In this document: positions 52,526-61,938 of the stretch, piece by piece
Position numbering within the stretch: position 1 is the first letter of the stretch
Layout: every line of letters begins with the position of its first letter
DNA from: Macrococcoides animalis
Lineage (GTDB): Bacteria > Bacillota > Bacilli > Staphylococcales > Staphylococcaceae
DNA length: 64,000 nt
Assembly: GCF_047425875.1 (NCBI RefSeq)
Contig: NZ_CP179727.1
Location: 1,054,001 to 1,118,000 of the forward strand
Reading direction: 5' to 3'
The notes under the pieces: generated by a model
The model's database searches: none
What the model saw: the letters and a program-made list of their open reading frames with translations, nothing else
Told to the model about the DNA's origin: nothing
Program-made: the position numbers and the translations under genes

Positions 52526-53240
52526 CATGTTTAAATTGCTTTATATATGATCGAGATACTTGTAACTTCACATCTTTGGTAAGTTTCACTTGATATGTGT
52601 TATTAAACCACTGTTCAGCTGATTTTATGTGATTTTTATTAATAATACTCGCACGATGAATCCTCAAAAACTCATCATTGGGCATTTTTTTCTCAAATGA
52701 ACTAAGCGGCTCATTTATTATATACTCGTTTGATACGGTCACAATATTTAATTTTCCATCTTCTACATATATTGCAATAATATCATGTGTATTTATGACA
52801 TATATCTTATCATCTTTTTGAATTGAAATCGTTGCTGGTATTTGTTTGTTTTGGACGCTTGTTTCATGCTGTTCAACTTGTTGCAACCGATTCACTGCTT
52901 TTTCAAGCGCAATTTCGATACGCTTTTGTTCGAAAGGCTTTAGGATATAGTCTAATGCATTTAACTCAAATGCTTTTACTGCAAATGTATCGTGTGCAGT
53001 CGCAAAAACAATCATCGGTGGTGACTTCATCTTATTAATTTTCTGCGCCAAGTCTAAACCACTTTCATTAATCAAATTAATATCTAAGAACAATAAATCA
53101 TATGTCTCAGACAGTAATGCTGTCAGTGTTTCTTCAACAGAGTCCGCTTCATCAATCTCATGAGTATCTTCTATAGTATTGATTAGATACTGTAACTCAT
53201 TACGTGCTAGGGGTTCATCATCTACCACTAATATTTTCAT
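52509..53240 (-). CDS. lytR: LytTR-family response regulator LytR
   Basis: A 243-residue regulator with an N-terminal receiver (Asp53 in LLFLDINLINESG) and a C-terminal LytTR DNA-binding domain (ISIQKDDKIYVINTHDIIAIYV, LRIHRASIINKNHI). It is phosphorylated by LytS and activates lrgAB. The ATG follows AAGGAGGAA within the end of lytS, so the pair is coupled. Confidence 0.93.
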   Translation of the reverse strand: MKILVVDDEPLARNELQYLINTIEDTHEIDEADSVEETLTALLSETYDLLFLDINLINESGLDLAQKINKMKSPPMIVFATAHDTFAVKAFELNALDYILKPFEQKRIEIALEKAVNRLQQVEQHETSVQNKQIPATISIQKDDKIYVINTHDIIAIYVEDGKLNIVTVSNEYIINEPLSSFEKKMPNDEFLRIHRASIINKNHIKSAEQWFNNTYQVKLTKDVKLQVSRSYIKQFKHEIGLK

Positions 53241-54991
53241 TAAAGTATTTCCTCCTTAACGTAAGGGATGTGTGTATAAAACTTCGTGCCCACCTCACCC
53301 GTTACGAACTGTAATCTCGCATCTCTACTATATAAACCTACTAAACGTTTGTTTAAATTTTCTAATGCACTACCTGTACCTGAAGTTGAATCAACTTCAA
53401 ACATTCCAATCTTATGACGTTTATTCATTGGAATTCCGTTACCATTATCTGTTACAGAAATTTCGATTTCATCGATATCTTTTTTTACCACTACTTCAAT
53501 ATTGTTTCCTTTCTTACGATTATTGAAAGCGTGTTTAAAAGCATTCTCCACTAAAATTTGAATAATAAATGGTGGGACTTGGGCATCTTTACAGCTCTCT
53601 TCAATATCAAAGTTAATGTTAAAACGATCGGGAAATCTTGCTTGTTCGAGTGATAAATATGCTTCTACCTGTTGTATTTCTTTATTAATCGTTATCGTGT
53701 TCTGTCTTGCACCTTGTAAATTAGATCTAAAGAAATTACTTAAGTTTAGTAATAATTCTCGTGCTTTCTCACTATCTACACGGATCAAAGCAGAGATGGT
53801 ATTCATTGCATTGAAGAAGAAGTGAGGATTAACTTGTGCCTGTAAAGATTTGATTTCTGCATCTTTAAGTAGTTTTGTATGCATCTCAATCTCACCGAGT
53901 TCAATTTGACTTGAGAAGATATCTGCGAGACCTTCTGCTAATCTTCGCTCTACATATGTCAGTTTTTTATTATCTGTAAAATACATTTTCAAAGTCCCAA
54001 CAACCTCATCATTTACATACAGTGGTATTACAATTGCTCCTTCTAACGGACAACCTGGGTGTGTACATCCTATCTCTTCTTTTGAGTGTGCTTCTTTAAT
54101 TTCTCCAGAACTAATAACCTGTTTTGATAAATCTGTAATAATTTTTTTCTTTGGTACATGATGATCACTTGCTGCACCCACATGTGCTAAAATATCCGTT
54201 TTACTCGTAATTGAAACCGCGGAAACTTTCATTAAATCTTTAATAATTTGAGCAGCTTGTGTCGCACTCCTTTCATTCAATCCTAATCTAAAATATGGCA
54301 ATGTTTGATTCGCCAGGTTCAGAACCTCGTGTGTTTGTACAGCTTTCATATGCTGTTCTTGTTGTAATGTAGAAATAATTATCGATAAGAATATTGCCGT
54401 GCCTAAACTATTGATGAGTGTCATCGGTAATATAATAAATGAAACTAAATCGAGTGCATGATTAAAATCAGAAGCAAAGCTGATGATACAAGTCATTTGA
54501 ATTAATTCCATGACTGTACCTAAAATAATTCCTTGTACAATCGTTGGATATTGATTATTTTTAAGTGCTCGATGACCAAAATATCCTGACACTAAACCGA
54601 TAATACAAGATGATACAACATATGTGTATGCATCTACACCACCAATTAAATATCTTGATATTCCAGATATAATACCAACAGTTATACCAACAACCGGTCC
54701 TCCAACCAGTCCGGCAACACTGATAGTCAATACACGTGTATTAGCAATTGCTGCATCGCTTGAAATCGTTCTAAAGATCTGGCTAGACACAACATGATTG
54801 TCACGAATCTCAACACCTGTAAAGTTTGAAATAACTGCAAATAAGCCAAAGATAATAAATAACTGTATTTGGGATGACAATTTTTCACGTTCACTCATCA
54901 CTTTTTTGAAATGAGCAATATTCATCAAAATATAAGCAACAATAATAATTAATCCTACACGTTCAAGCAATAATATAAAAAGTTCTAACAT
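53240..54991 (-). CDS. lytS: Sensor histidine kinase LytS
   Basis: A 583-residue membrane kinase. The first ~200 residues form the 5TM-5TMR_LYT sensor, followed by a GAF-like domain (CTHPGCPLEGAIVIPLYVNDE), the LytS-type histidine region QAQVNPHFFFNAMNTI with His390, and a HATPase domain (LVENAFKHAFNNRKKG, DNGNGIP). It senses membrane potential or pyruvate/acetate status. ATG follows AAGGAGGCA. Confidence 0.93.
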   Translation of the reverse strand: MLELFILLLERVGLIIIVAYILMNIAHFKKVMSEREKLSSQIQLFIIFGLFAVISNFTGVEIRDNHVVSSQIFRTISSDAAIANTRVLTISVAGLVGGPVVGITVGIISGISRYLIGGVDAYTYVVSSCIIGLVSGYFGHRALKNNQYPTIVQGIILGTVMELIQMTCIISFASDFNHALDLVSFIILPMTLINSLGTAIFLSIIISTLQQEQHMKAVQTHEVLNLANQTLPYFRLGLNERSATQAAQIIKDLMKVSAVSITSKTDILAHVGAASDHHVPKKKIITDLSKQVISSGEIKEAHSKEEIGCTHPGCPLEGAIVIPLYVNDEVVGTLKMYFTDNKKLTYVERRLAEGLADIFSSQIELGEIEMHTKLLKDAEIKSLQAQVNPHFFFNAMNTISALIRVDSEKARELLLNLSNFFRSNLQGARQNTITINKEIQQVEAYLSLEQARFPDRFNINFDIEESCKDAQVPPFIIQILVENAFKHAFNNRKKGNNIEVVVKKDIDEIEISVTDNGNGIPMNKRHKIGMFEVDSTSGTGSALENLNKRLVGLYSRDARLQFVTGEVGTKFYTHIPYVKEEIL

Positions 54992-55030
54992 GATTTGCCT
55001 CCTTATTTAACCACATTATAACTGTAAACA

Positions 55031-55061
55031 CGAAAAAAAGGATAGAACCCTATCCTTTTTT
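55031..55061 (-). terminator. Terminator of the O-acetyltransferase gene
   Basis: Stem AAAAAAGGATAG / CTATCCTTTTTT with loop AACC, just after the stop codon; T run on the minus strand. Confidence 0.88.
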
Positions 55062-55067
55062 CAATTA

Positions 55068-56834
55068 CTATTTTTCTATAACGTTTATTATTTCATTAGT
55101 AACAACTTTGTTCATTGCTTTTATACCTGAGTTTTCTAAATGAATGCCGTCCTTCGCAAAATATTCTGGGTGACCTTGAGATGCTTTATACCAATCAATA
55201 ATATGCACATTATTATATCTTTCAGCTGAACGATACATTTCTTCATTAACATGTGCTTCATAATCCTTAGGCACACGTGCGGTCACTAAAAAGACTTGTG
55301 CTTTTTCAAACTTCTTCAATATTGCATTCATTTGAACATCTTCAAAATCACCATTTGTTCCTAAATACAATACAATTATGCCGTCTTTACGGTTAAATTC
55401 TAAATATTTATTCGCAATAGGAATTGCCTCATAGATATTTCTACCTACTTCACCATCAATTGTCGCATTTGGAAATACTTTTTTTGTAGCAAAGTTGATA
55501 TCAACTAATACAGAATCACCAATAAATAATGGTGCATAAGGATACACATTCGAAGTAATATCTTTATGGGGTAAAACTTTATCCAGTTGAATAGCTGAAA
55601 TGCGTTTTACTGCTGGTGCGATAGATTTTGTTTGTTTAACTACGATCTTCTCTTCAATTTCCGTCATATTAGCTGTTGCTGTTTTCACTAAATAGGGTGT
55701 CGATAATAGTAAATATAGGCTTACTATTAGTGTCGTAAATTGTTTGACTGACTTCACATCGACAAACGTTTTTAAACCTCTTTTTCTGAAAGGTTGCTCA
55801 ATAAATCGATAACTAATAATTGCCATTATAAAAGTAACGATTAAAGAAAATACATCCACATACCAAGGAATTTGCCCTTGAATATAGTGAGAATGTATCA
55901 ATACAATGACCGGATAGTGCCATAAATATAAACTATATGAATATTGCCCAATCCACATCAATATGGGATGGCTCATTATTTTAGAAATTAAAGTGTTGGG
56001 GTGGACACTCGCCATAATGCATAGCAACGTAAATACTCCTAAAATATATAATCCACCTTGGAACAACGAAGCACTGTGCTCAGTATAGAAAAAAAATGAT
56101 CGAATTAAGAATACACTACCCATTAATCCAATAATATCAATAATCCATACGAGTACTCTCGGAGGATTTTCTCTTAATTTATACGCTGGCCACACTAAAG
56201 CTAACATTGCACCTAATAATAATGTTTGTAAACGTGTATCTGTTCCAAAATAAATACGTGAAATACTTTTAGAAGGGTCATATAATATCCACATAATTCC
56301 CATTGATAATAAGGAAACAATAAGGAATACAATAAATACATTTATTTTCTTCTTAAAAAGTTTAAATAATATTAATAACAAGAATGGGAAAAGTAAATAA
56401 AACTGTTCCTCAATTGCAAGTGACCATAAATGCTTTAGTGGCCGTGCCTCTAAACTTTGAAAATAATCTAATCCATCAAAGATATACCACCAGTTAGACG
56501 CATAGACTAATGCAGCATACATATCCTTTTTTACTTGAAAAAACAAATCACGTTCAAAAAAGATTATGTACTGAATCACGATAAACATCATAAATAATAC
56601 AGGAGGTAATAGACGTTTAATACGCTTATACCAAAAATATACTAAATTTATAGAACCTGAATTCTCGTATTCTTTAATCAATAAAGTAGTAATTAGATAA
56701 CCAGAAATAATAAAAAATGTATCTACGCCTAAAAATCCTCCCGGTAACCATTTAGGATTCACGTGAAAGATAATAATTGCTATAACAGCTATGGCTCTCA
56801 GACCATCTAGGCCAGGGAAATATTGTTTTCTCAT
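55068..56834 (-). CDS. oatA: OatA-type peptidoglycan O-acetyltransferase
   Basis: A 588-residue two-domain protein. The N-terminal acyltransferase-3 domain (GLDGLRAIAVIAIIIFHV, GGFLGVDTFFIISGYLI, WSLAIEEQFYL) has about ten helices; a last helix near residue 375 leads to an extracellular SGNH domain with Ser441 (FIGDSV), GTNGD and the Asp562/His565 pair in DGIHL. It moves acetyl groups across the membrane onto muramic acid, giving lysozyme resistance. Other acyltransferase-3/SGNH proteins modify polysaccharides, but length (S. aureus OatA about 603) and layout fit OatA. Single gene. Confidence 0.83.
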   Translation of the reverse strand: MRKQYFPGLDGLRAIAVIAIIIFHVNPKWLPGGFLGVDTFFIISGYLITTLLIKEYENSGSINLVYFWYKRIKRLLPPVLFMMFIVIQYIIFFERDLFFQVKKDMYAALVYASNWWYIFDGLDYFQSLEARPLKHLWSLAIEEQFYLLFPFLLLILFKLFKKKINVFIVFLIVSLLSMGIMWILYDPSKSISRIYFGTDTRLQTLLLGAMLALVWPAYKLRENPPRVLVWIIDIIGLMGSVFLIRSFFFYTEHSASLFQGGLYILGVFTLLCIMASVHPNTLISKIMSHPILMWIGQYSYSLYLWHYPVIVLIHSHYIQGQIPWYVDVFSLIVTFIMAIISYRFIEQPFRKRGLKTFVDVKSVKQFTTLIVSLYLLLSTPYLVKTATANMTEIEEKIVVKQTKSIAPAVKRISAIQLDKVLPHKDITSNVYPYAPLFIGDSVLVDINFATKKVFPNATIDGEVGRNIYEAIPIANKYLEFNRKDGIIVLYLGTNGDFEDVQMNAILKKFEKAQVFLVTARVPKDYEAHVNEEMYRSAERYNNVHIIDWYKASQGHPEYFAKDGIHLENSGIKAMNKVVTNEIINVIEK

Positions 56835-56980
56835 TTAAAACGAACCACCCTTTTAACATAAACGTAACATAAATGAAACACTTTATTAATAATACATTTT
56901 TTCACAATTTTTTACAACCCAATTTATGTTTTTATATGAAATATTTATGACAATAATCATCCTAATTCAACTAATCTTTA

Positions 56981-57028
56981 CAAAAAAATCACATCCCATT
57001 TTAGTTGTCACTAAAATGGGGTGTGATT
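56981..57028 (-). terminator. Strong terminator of the 33-residue gene
   Basis: A 19-bp stem (56987-57005 with 57010-57028, one G-U pair), loop TGTC, then seven T residues on the minus strand, 20 bp after the small gene. Confidence 0.9.
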
Positions 57029-57047
57029 CTAATAAAATTCAATCGTA

Positions 57048-57149
57048 TTATTTTTTATCTTCTGATACGTCTTTTACCTTACCACCAATTGATCCTTTAG
57101 TCTGATTTTTAACAGTACCTGAAATTGTACCTTTTTTCTCTTCAGTCAT
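57048..57149 (-). CDS. 33-residue protein with internal duplication (CsbD-like composition)
   Basis: A short frame with a textbook AAGGAGG ribosome binding site 8 nt before ATG 57149, a stop at 57048 and a strong dedicated terminator. The peptide is Lys/Gly/Thr-rich and contains two related units, GTISGTVKN and GSIGGKVKD. Its composition resembles fragments of CsbD-type stress proteins but it is half their length. Hydrophilic, no signal. I cannot assign a function. Expression signals make it more likely real than chance. Confidence 0.7.
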   Translation of the reverse strand: MTEEKKGTISGTVKNQTKGSIGGKVKDVSEDKK

Positions 57150-57251
57150 TACAATAACCTCCTTTTTAAATCTATAGAGTTATTATAACTTAAGTAAATA
57201 AATTTGTGTAATGATACCCTAAATAGGTACCTTTATTAACCTATTGTAAAA

Positions 57252-57887
57252 TTAGAAATTTTTAGCTAAGTTTTCTGCTTTTTCGATTGCTGCAACTTTA
57301 ATTGATTCTGCATCATCAGGTATAGCGTTATGACCTTCAATGATTAATTCTTCAACACTTGGAATTCCAAAGAAACCTAAGATAGTTTGTAAGTAACGGT
57401 TACCCATTTCTAAATTAGCTGCTGGTCCTTCTGAGTAGAATCCACCACGTGCTTGGACAATGATAGCTTTCTTATCTGTTAATAAGCCGACTGGACCTTC
57501 AGCTGTATATTTGAAAGCTTTACCAGCTACTGCTACTGCATCGATATATGCTTTAACGATTGCTGGGAATGATAAGTTCCACATTGGTGTCACAAATACA
57601 TATTTATCTGCTGCTGCAAATTCATCACTTAATTCGTTTAAACGTGCAACTTTTTGTTGTTCTGTTTCAGTTAATGTTTCGAATGCTTCACCAGATTGTA
57701 ATTTACCCCATCCCGCAAATACTTCTTTATCTATTAAAGGAATGAACGTTTCGTAAAGATCAATGTGTTTTACTTCGTGATTAGGGTTAGCTGCTTTATA
57801 GCTTTCAATAAAGGCTTTCCCTGTAGCCATTGAGAATGAAACTGTTTCATCATTAGGATGTCCTGTAATGTATAATACTTTAGTCAT
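57252..57887 (-). CDS. azoR: FMN-dependent NADH-azoreductase
   Basis: A 211-residue flavodoxin-fold quinone/azo reductase. The FMN region ITGHPNDETVSFSMATGKAF, then FVTPMWNLSFPAIVKAYIDAV and VQARGGFYSEGPAANLEMGN are AzoR blocks. It reduces quinones and azo compounds with two electrons from NADH, limiting redox cycling. ATG follows AGAGGAGT. Single gene. Confidence 0.92.
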   Translation of the reverse strand: MTKVLYITGHPNDETVSFSMATGKAFIESYKAANPNHEVKHIDLYETFIPLIDKEVFAGWGKLQSGEAFETLTETEQQKVARLNELSDEFAAADKYVFVTPMWNLSFPAIVKAYIDAVAVAGKAFKYTAEGPVGLLTDKKAIIVQARGGFYSEGPAANLEMGNRYLQTILGFFGIPSVEELIIEGHNAIPDDAESIKVAAIEKAENLAKNF

Positions 57888-58107
57888 GTGTAATTACTCC
57901 TCTTAATTTAATATTAATTTATTTTTTATACTTGATATACTTATTATATTTAATTTTGAGAAATAGTCAACTAAAATCTTTTTAACTTTAAATATATATT
58001 TATTAAGATAAACACTTTAAATTTGCTTATCCTTAATACTGTTATCATAATTAGAATAACTAGACTTCAATTAAAGAAAAATCTAAAACAAAAAATTAGG
58101 AGTTAAT

Positions 58108-59847
58108 ATGGATAAATCTAAGAAATCAAATGCTACATTTAAAGACTTCATATCTCTCATTAAACAATCCAATATTCGTACTGGATTATTCGTGTTCGGT
58201 ATCTCCTTAACATTACTGGGAACCATCGCATCATTAATCGTTCCGATGTTAACGCAAAATTTTATCGATGGTTTCGATGCATCAAAGATTACACCCATGA
58301 TGGTTATACTTATTATTTCTGTATTTTTACTCAGTGCAGTATTTAATGGTGTGTCTTACTACGTTCTATCAAATGTTGGACAAAGTGTAATTAAAGGTTT
58401 AAGAAATTTAGTATGGGAAAAATTCTTAAAATTACCCGTGCAATACTTTGATATGACAAAGAGTGGTGAATCAGTCAGTAGAATTATAAATGACACTGCA
58501 GTTTTAAAAGATTTAATCACCTCTCATTTCCCTAGTGTAATTAGCGGATTAATGTCGGTACTTGGATCAGTTGTCATTTTATTTATACTTGACTGGAAGA
58601 TGGCGATAATAATGTTTATTGCTGTTCCATTATCAATCTCAATTATGATTCCTTTAGGCCGTAGAATGTCTAAAATATCACGTTCTTTACAAAAAGAAAC
58701 TGCTGAATTTTCAGGTAGTTTACAAGAAACATTAAGCGAAATTAGATTAATGAAATCATTTAATGGAGAAAACTTTGAAAAAGTTAAAGGTCAACGTGGT
58801 ATTCACAAACTGTATGAATATGGGATGAAAGAAGCTAAAGTCAATGCCTTTTTATCCCCTTTAATGTCTACTGTCATGATGTTCGTGATTATTTTAATTA
58901 TCGGTTATGGCGGAATCCGCGTAGCTAATGACACGTTAACCATTGGGAAGCTTGTAGCTTTCTTACTATATTTATTTCAAATCATTATGCCCATGACTAC
59001 GTTTGGTCTTTTCTTTAATGAATATAACAAAGCCCTTGGTGCAACCGAACGTATTATTGATATCTTGAAGATGGAGAAAGAACCTGATTATGCACTAGAA
59101 CAACAAAATATCCAATTCAATCATTTACGGTTTAATCATGTTGATTTCAGTTACGATGGTGAAACGAATGTCCTTGAGAATATTTCTTTTGATGCACCAA
59201 ACAACCAAACGATTGCCTTCGTTGGTCCAAGTGGAAGTGGTAAGTCTACAATATTCTCACTAATTGAGCGTTTCTATGAAGTTTCAAATGGCGCAATTGA
59301 AATCGACGGCGTGGATATCCGTGATATCCCTCTAAAAGTACTACGCGAAAATATCGGTTATGTTGCACAAGAAAGTGCCATTACATCTGGAACGATTAGA
59401 GATAATATTCTTTATGGATCAGAAGATAATTATTCCGAAGCAGATATTGAACGCGCAATTACACAAAGTTATGCTAAAGAATTTATTGAAACGCTCGAAA
59501 ATGGATTAGACACAGAAGTAGGCGAACGCGGAATCAAGCTATCTGGCGGACAAAAACAACGCATTGGGATTGCACGTGCATTCTTAAGAAATCCAAAATT
59601 GTTAATGCTTGATGAAGCAACTGCAAGCTTAGATGCACGAAGTGAGAAATACGTACAAGTGGCTTTAAACGAGCTCATGAGTGGTAGGACTGTACTCGTT
59701 ATCGCTCATCGTTTATCTACTATTATTAATTCAGACAATATCATTTTTATAGAAAGCGGTAAATTAACAGGCAGTGGCCGACATGAACAACTGATTCGAA
59801 CACATGATATGTATCGTGCGTTTACGGAACAACAGTTTAATCGGTAG
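58108..59847 (+). CDS. ABC exporter, fused permease-ATPase (multidrug type)
   Basis: A 579-residue half-transporter: six membrane helices in the first ~320 residues, then an ATPase with Walker A GPSGSGKST (residues 373-381), signature LSGGQKQR and Walker B LLMLDEATASLD followed by the H-loop AHRLST. It works as a homodimer like BmrA/LmrA, exporting lipids or drugs; substrate unknown. ATG follows TTAGGAGT. It stands alone, ended by a 21-bp hairpin. Confidence 0.9.
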   Translation: MDKSKKSNATFKDFISLIKQSNIRTGLFVFGISLTLLGTIASLIVPMLTQNFIDGFDASKITPMMVILIISVFLLSAVFNGVSYYVLSNVGQSVIKGLRNLVWEKFLKLPVQYFDMTKSGESVSRIINDTAVLKDLITSHFPSVISGLMSVLGSVVILFILDWKMAIIMFIAVPLSISIMIPLGRRMSKISRSLQKETAEFSGSLQETLSEIRLMKSFNGENFEKVKGQRGIHKLYEYGMKEAKVNAFLSPLMSTVMMFVIILIIGYGGIRVANDTLTIGKLVAFLLYLFQIIMPMTTFGLFFNEYNKALGATERIIDILKMEKEPDYALEQQNIQFNHLRFNHVDFSYDGETNVLENISFDAPNNQTIAFVGPSGSGKSTIFSLIERFYEVSNGAIEIDGVDIRDIPLKVLRENIGYVAQESAITSGTIRDNILYGSEDNYSEADIERAITQSYAKEFIETLENGLDTEVGERGIKLSGGQKQRIGIARAFLRNPKLLMLDEATASLDARSEKYVQVALNELMSGRTVLVIAHRLSTIINSDNIIFIESGKLTGSGRHEQLIRTHDMYRAFTEQQFNR

Positions 59848-59860
59848 TCTATTTAATAAA

Positions 59861-59917
59861 CTAAAAACAAAAAGTTACCTAAAATTATTTTAATTCTAGG
59901 TAACTTTTTGTTTTTAG
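59861..59917. terminator. Terminator after the ABC exporter
   Basis: A perfect 21-bp stem (59861-59881 with 59897-59917) with a 15-nt loop and T-rich arm, usable in both directions between convergent genes. Confidence 0.88.
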
Positions 59918-59948
59918 TATCTTTAACGAAGACTCAGTAGTCTAAAAA

Positions 59949-60320
59949 TTACTTCCTCCAGAATGTTTCTACATCTTTCTTATCTTCAATATTGTATTCA
60001 ATCATTTCTTTTAATAAATTATAATCAAATTCTTGCTTCCATTTCACTTTAAATAGCCCAGCAGTTTGTGTGTAGCCCGCCGCCTCTATTTTATCTTTAA
60101 AGCGTTCCATTGTTTTGTTCTCTGGGGCAATAGAGATATGTGCTTTTGCTGTACTTACTCCTAAAATAAATGTTCCATGATCCGAATACATCGGCGTATT
60201 CCATTTAAATTCACGTTCTAATTGTGGGAAAGTCTTCTCAACCCATTCAAATAAATCCTGAACTTTTCCAAGCTGATTCACATCTTCTAATTTATCAAAA
60301 AACGGGTCAAATTTATGCAT
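59949..60320 (-). CDS. fra: YdhG/Fra-type iron chaperone (DUF1801 superfamily)
   Basis: A 123-residue protein. LEREFKWNTPMYSDHGTFILGVSTAKAHISIAPEN carries the central DUF1801 signature, and the overall layout matches YdhG and the S. aureus Fra protein, a frataxin-fold iron handler for Fe-S or haem synthesis. ATG follows TTGGAGGT. It lies 26 bp after the ABC ATPase on the same strand but an unrelated role is likely. Confidence 0.75.
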   Translation of the reverse strand: MHKFDPFFDKLEDVNQLGKVQDLFEWVEKTFPQLEREFKWNTPMYSDHGTFILGVSTAKAHISIAPENKTMERFKDKIEAAGYTQTAGLFKVKWKQEFDYNLLKEMIEYNIEDKKDVETFWRK

Positions 60321-60346
60321 AATATACCTCCAAGTAAGATTTATTA

Positions 60347-61012
60347 TTATTGTAGCATATCTTCAAATTCCCATCCTTTTTCAATAAGGACTTCTTTATA
60401 GAACGGGTCCTTTCCTATGAGCTTTATTTTATCACCTATTGCTTCAACTTCATCTAAATGATGTGTCGTTAATATAATCAATTTATCTTGTTTTAATTGA
60501 TTAATCAGTCGATGAATATCATATCTTGACTTTAAATCAATCCCCACTGTAGGTTCATCTAATATGATAATCTCTGGATTACCTAACAGTCCGATTAGCA
60601 TATTTACTTTCCGTTTCGTGCCACCTGAAAGTGATTGGATCTTTTTGGAATCTTCATTTAAGTTGAGTGATTGTTTATATACTGCAATTAAATCTTCACT
60701 GATTGGATTTTTATAGAGACCTTTAAAGAAGTTAATATTCTCTCTAACTGACATATGTTCAAATAGAGCGATATCTTGTGGGATGTATCCTAATCTTTCT
60801 TTTAAATCCTTTGATAATAAAACTGTCCCGAAATATTTGATATCTCCACTATTAGGTGATTCAAGTTTCGCAATCATCCTTAGCAACGTCGACTTCCCAG
60901 CACCGTTTTCACCAAGTAGAATAGTAACAGACCTATCTGTAAATATCGTATTCAGCTTATTAAATATTTCTTTTTCCCCATAGCTTTTTGTTAAATTATG
61001 AATTTCAATCAT
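60347..61012 (-). CDS. ABC transporter ATPase
   Basis: A 221-residue ABC ATPase with Walker A GENGAGKST (residues 34-42), Q-loop IPQDIALFEHMS, signature LSGGTKRKV, Walker B IILDEPTVGID and H-loop TTHHLDE. The signature and DEPTVGID context are typical of ABC-2 exporters. ATG overlaps the preceding permease stop (ATGA). It powers the two permeases encoded upstream. Confidence 0.9.
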   Translation of the reverse strand: MIEIHNLTKSYGEKEIFNKLNTIFTDRSVTILLGENGAGKSTLLRMIAKLESPNSGDIKYFGTVLLSKDLKERLGYIPQDIALFEHMSVRENINFFKGLYKNPISEDLIAVYKQSLNLNEDSKKIQSLSGGTKRKVNMLIGLLGNPEIIILDEPTVGIDLKSRYDIHRLINQLKQDKLIILTTHHLDEVEAIGDKIKLIGKDPFYKEVLIEKGWEFEDMLQ

Positions 61013-61938
61013 AACAATTCCCCCATCACAACCAACATATATAATGTAATCAACGCAATTGTGAAAGTCACAGTCATGAATAATCTGTGACTTTTCATAT
61101 TCACTTCAAATAATAAAAGACTTAGCACATATTCATAAATTAGTGTAAAGATAAAACAAATCATATAGAACTTCATACTCATTTGTTGATGCATCACTTG
61201 GGCAATGATTAATAGTGATGACATTATGATAATCGTGTGAATTGTAATGAACACCAAATGGAGATTAATCTTCATTTGGTTAAACATATACAATCGATTT
61301 AGTGCTGCATTTTGCTTTAATCGTTGATGTACAATCATTTGTATCATTGCAACAAATAATATTATAGAATAGATCAAACTTAAACTAATCGAACTATCTG
61401 AGTGTTTTTCAATCGCATATTGTTTCATATGACTTGTAGGCGTCAATTCTCGATACTTTTGCTTAACCTTAGTCAGTTCAACATTGGAATTTTTATTAAT
61501 ATGATAGGTTACGATATAGGGAATTTGAGCTTCATATAATGATTTGCTCGTTATTTCCTGGGCAATTGTTCCGACAAAATCATCTCTATAATATAAAGTA
61601 ATCGCATCACGTAACGACTGATCATTTAGTTTCTCTTCAAATCCCTCAGGAATAGAAAGACTTAGCACTGCAACATTGGCTTTAATACTATCCTCAATAA
61701 AAGAATCGTCAGCATCAATCTGTTTAATCGTTATAAACTGATCTTTACTTAATGATTGAATCAATTGTTTAGACGCTTTTGTATTATCTAGATCTTGCAC
61801 AGCAATTGGCATCTTAAAAACCGCATTCATTTTTTGCTGAATTCCATACAACGTTAAACATGATAATAGTATCGTCAGCAATAACGTCAAATATGCCATC
61901 CATTGTTTTTTCACAACAAGGTATAAAATTGATTTCAT
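61009..61938 (-). CDS. ABC-2 type permease, second subunit
   Basis: A 309-residue membrane protein: one N-terminal helix (to about 30), an outside domain of about 150 residues (PIAVQDLDNTKASKQLIQSL resembles the YhgE/ABC-2 membrane domain), then four to five helices. It overlaps the preceding permease and following ATPase genes by 4 bp each, so a fixed complex is expected. Confidence 0.8.
   Translation of the reverse strand: MKSILYLVVKKQWMAYLTLLLTILLSCLTLYGIQQKMNAVFKMPIAVQDLDNTKASKQLIQSLSKDQFITIKQIDADDSFIEDSIKANVAVLSLSIPEGFEEKLNDQSLRDAITLYYRDDFVGTIAQEITSKSLYEAQIPYIVTYHINKNSNVELTKVKQKYRELTPTSHMKQYAIEKHSDSSISLSLIYSIILFVAMIQMIVHQRLKQNAALNRLYMFNQMKINLHLVFITIHTIIIMSSLLIIAQVMHQQMSMKFYMICFIFTLIYEYVLSLLLFEVNMKSHRLFMTVTFTIALITLYMLVVMGELL

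Noticed and set aside
57218..57234. ACCCTAAATAGGTACC region as an NreC box upstream of the small gene
   Set aside because: It lacks the TAGGG-N4-CCCTA layout and no correctly spaced -10 follows.
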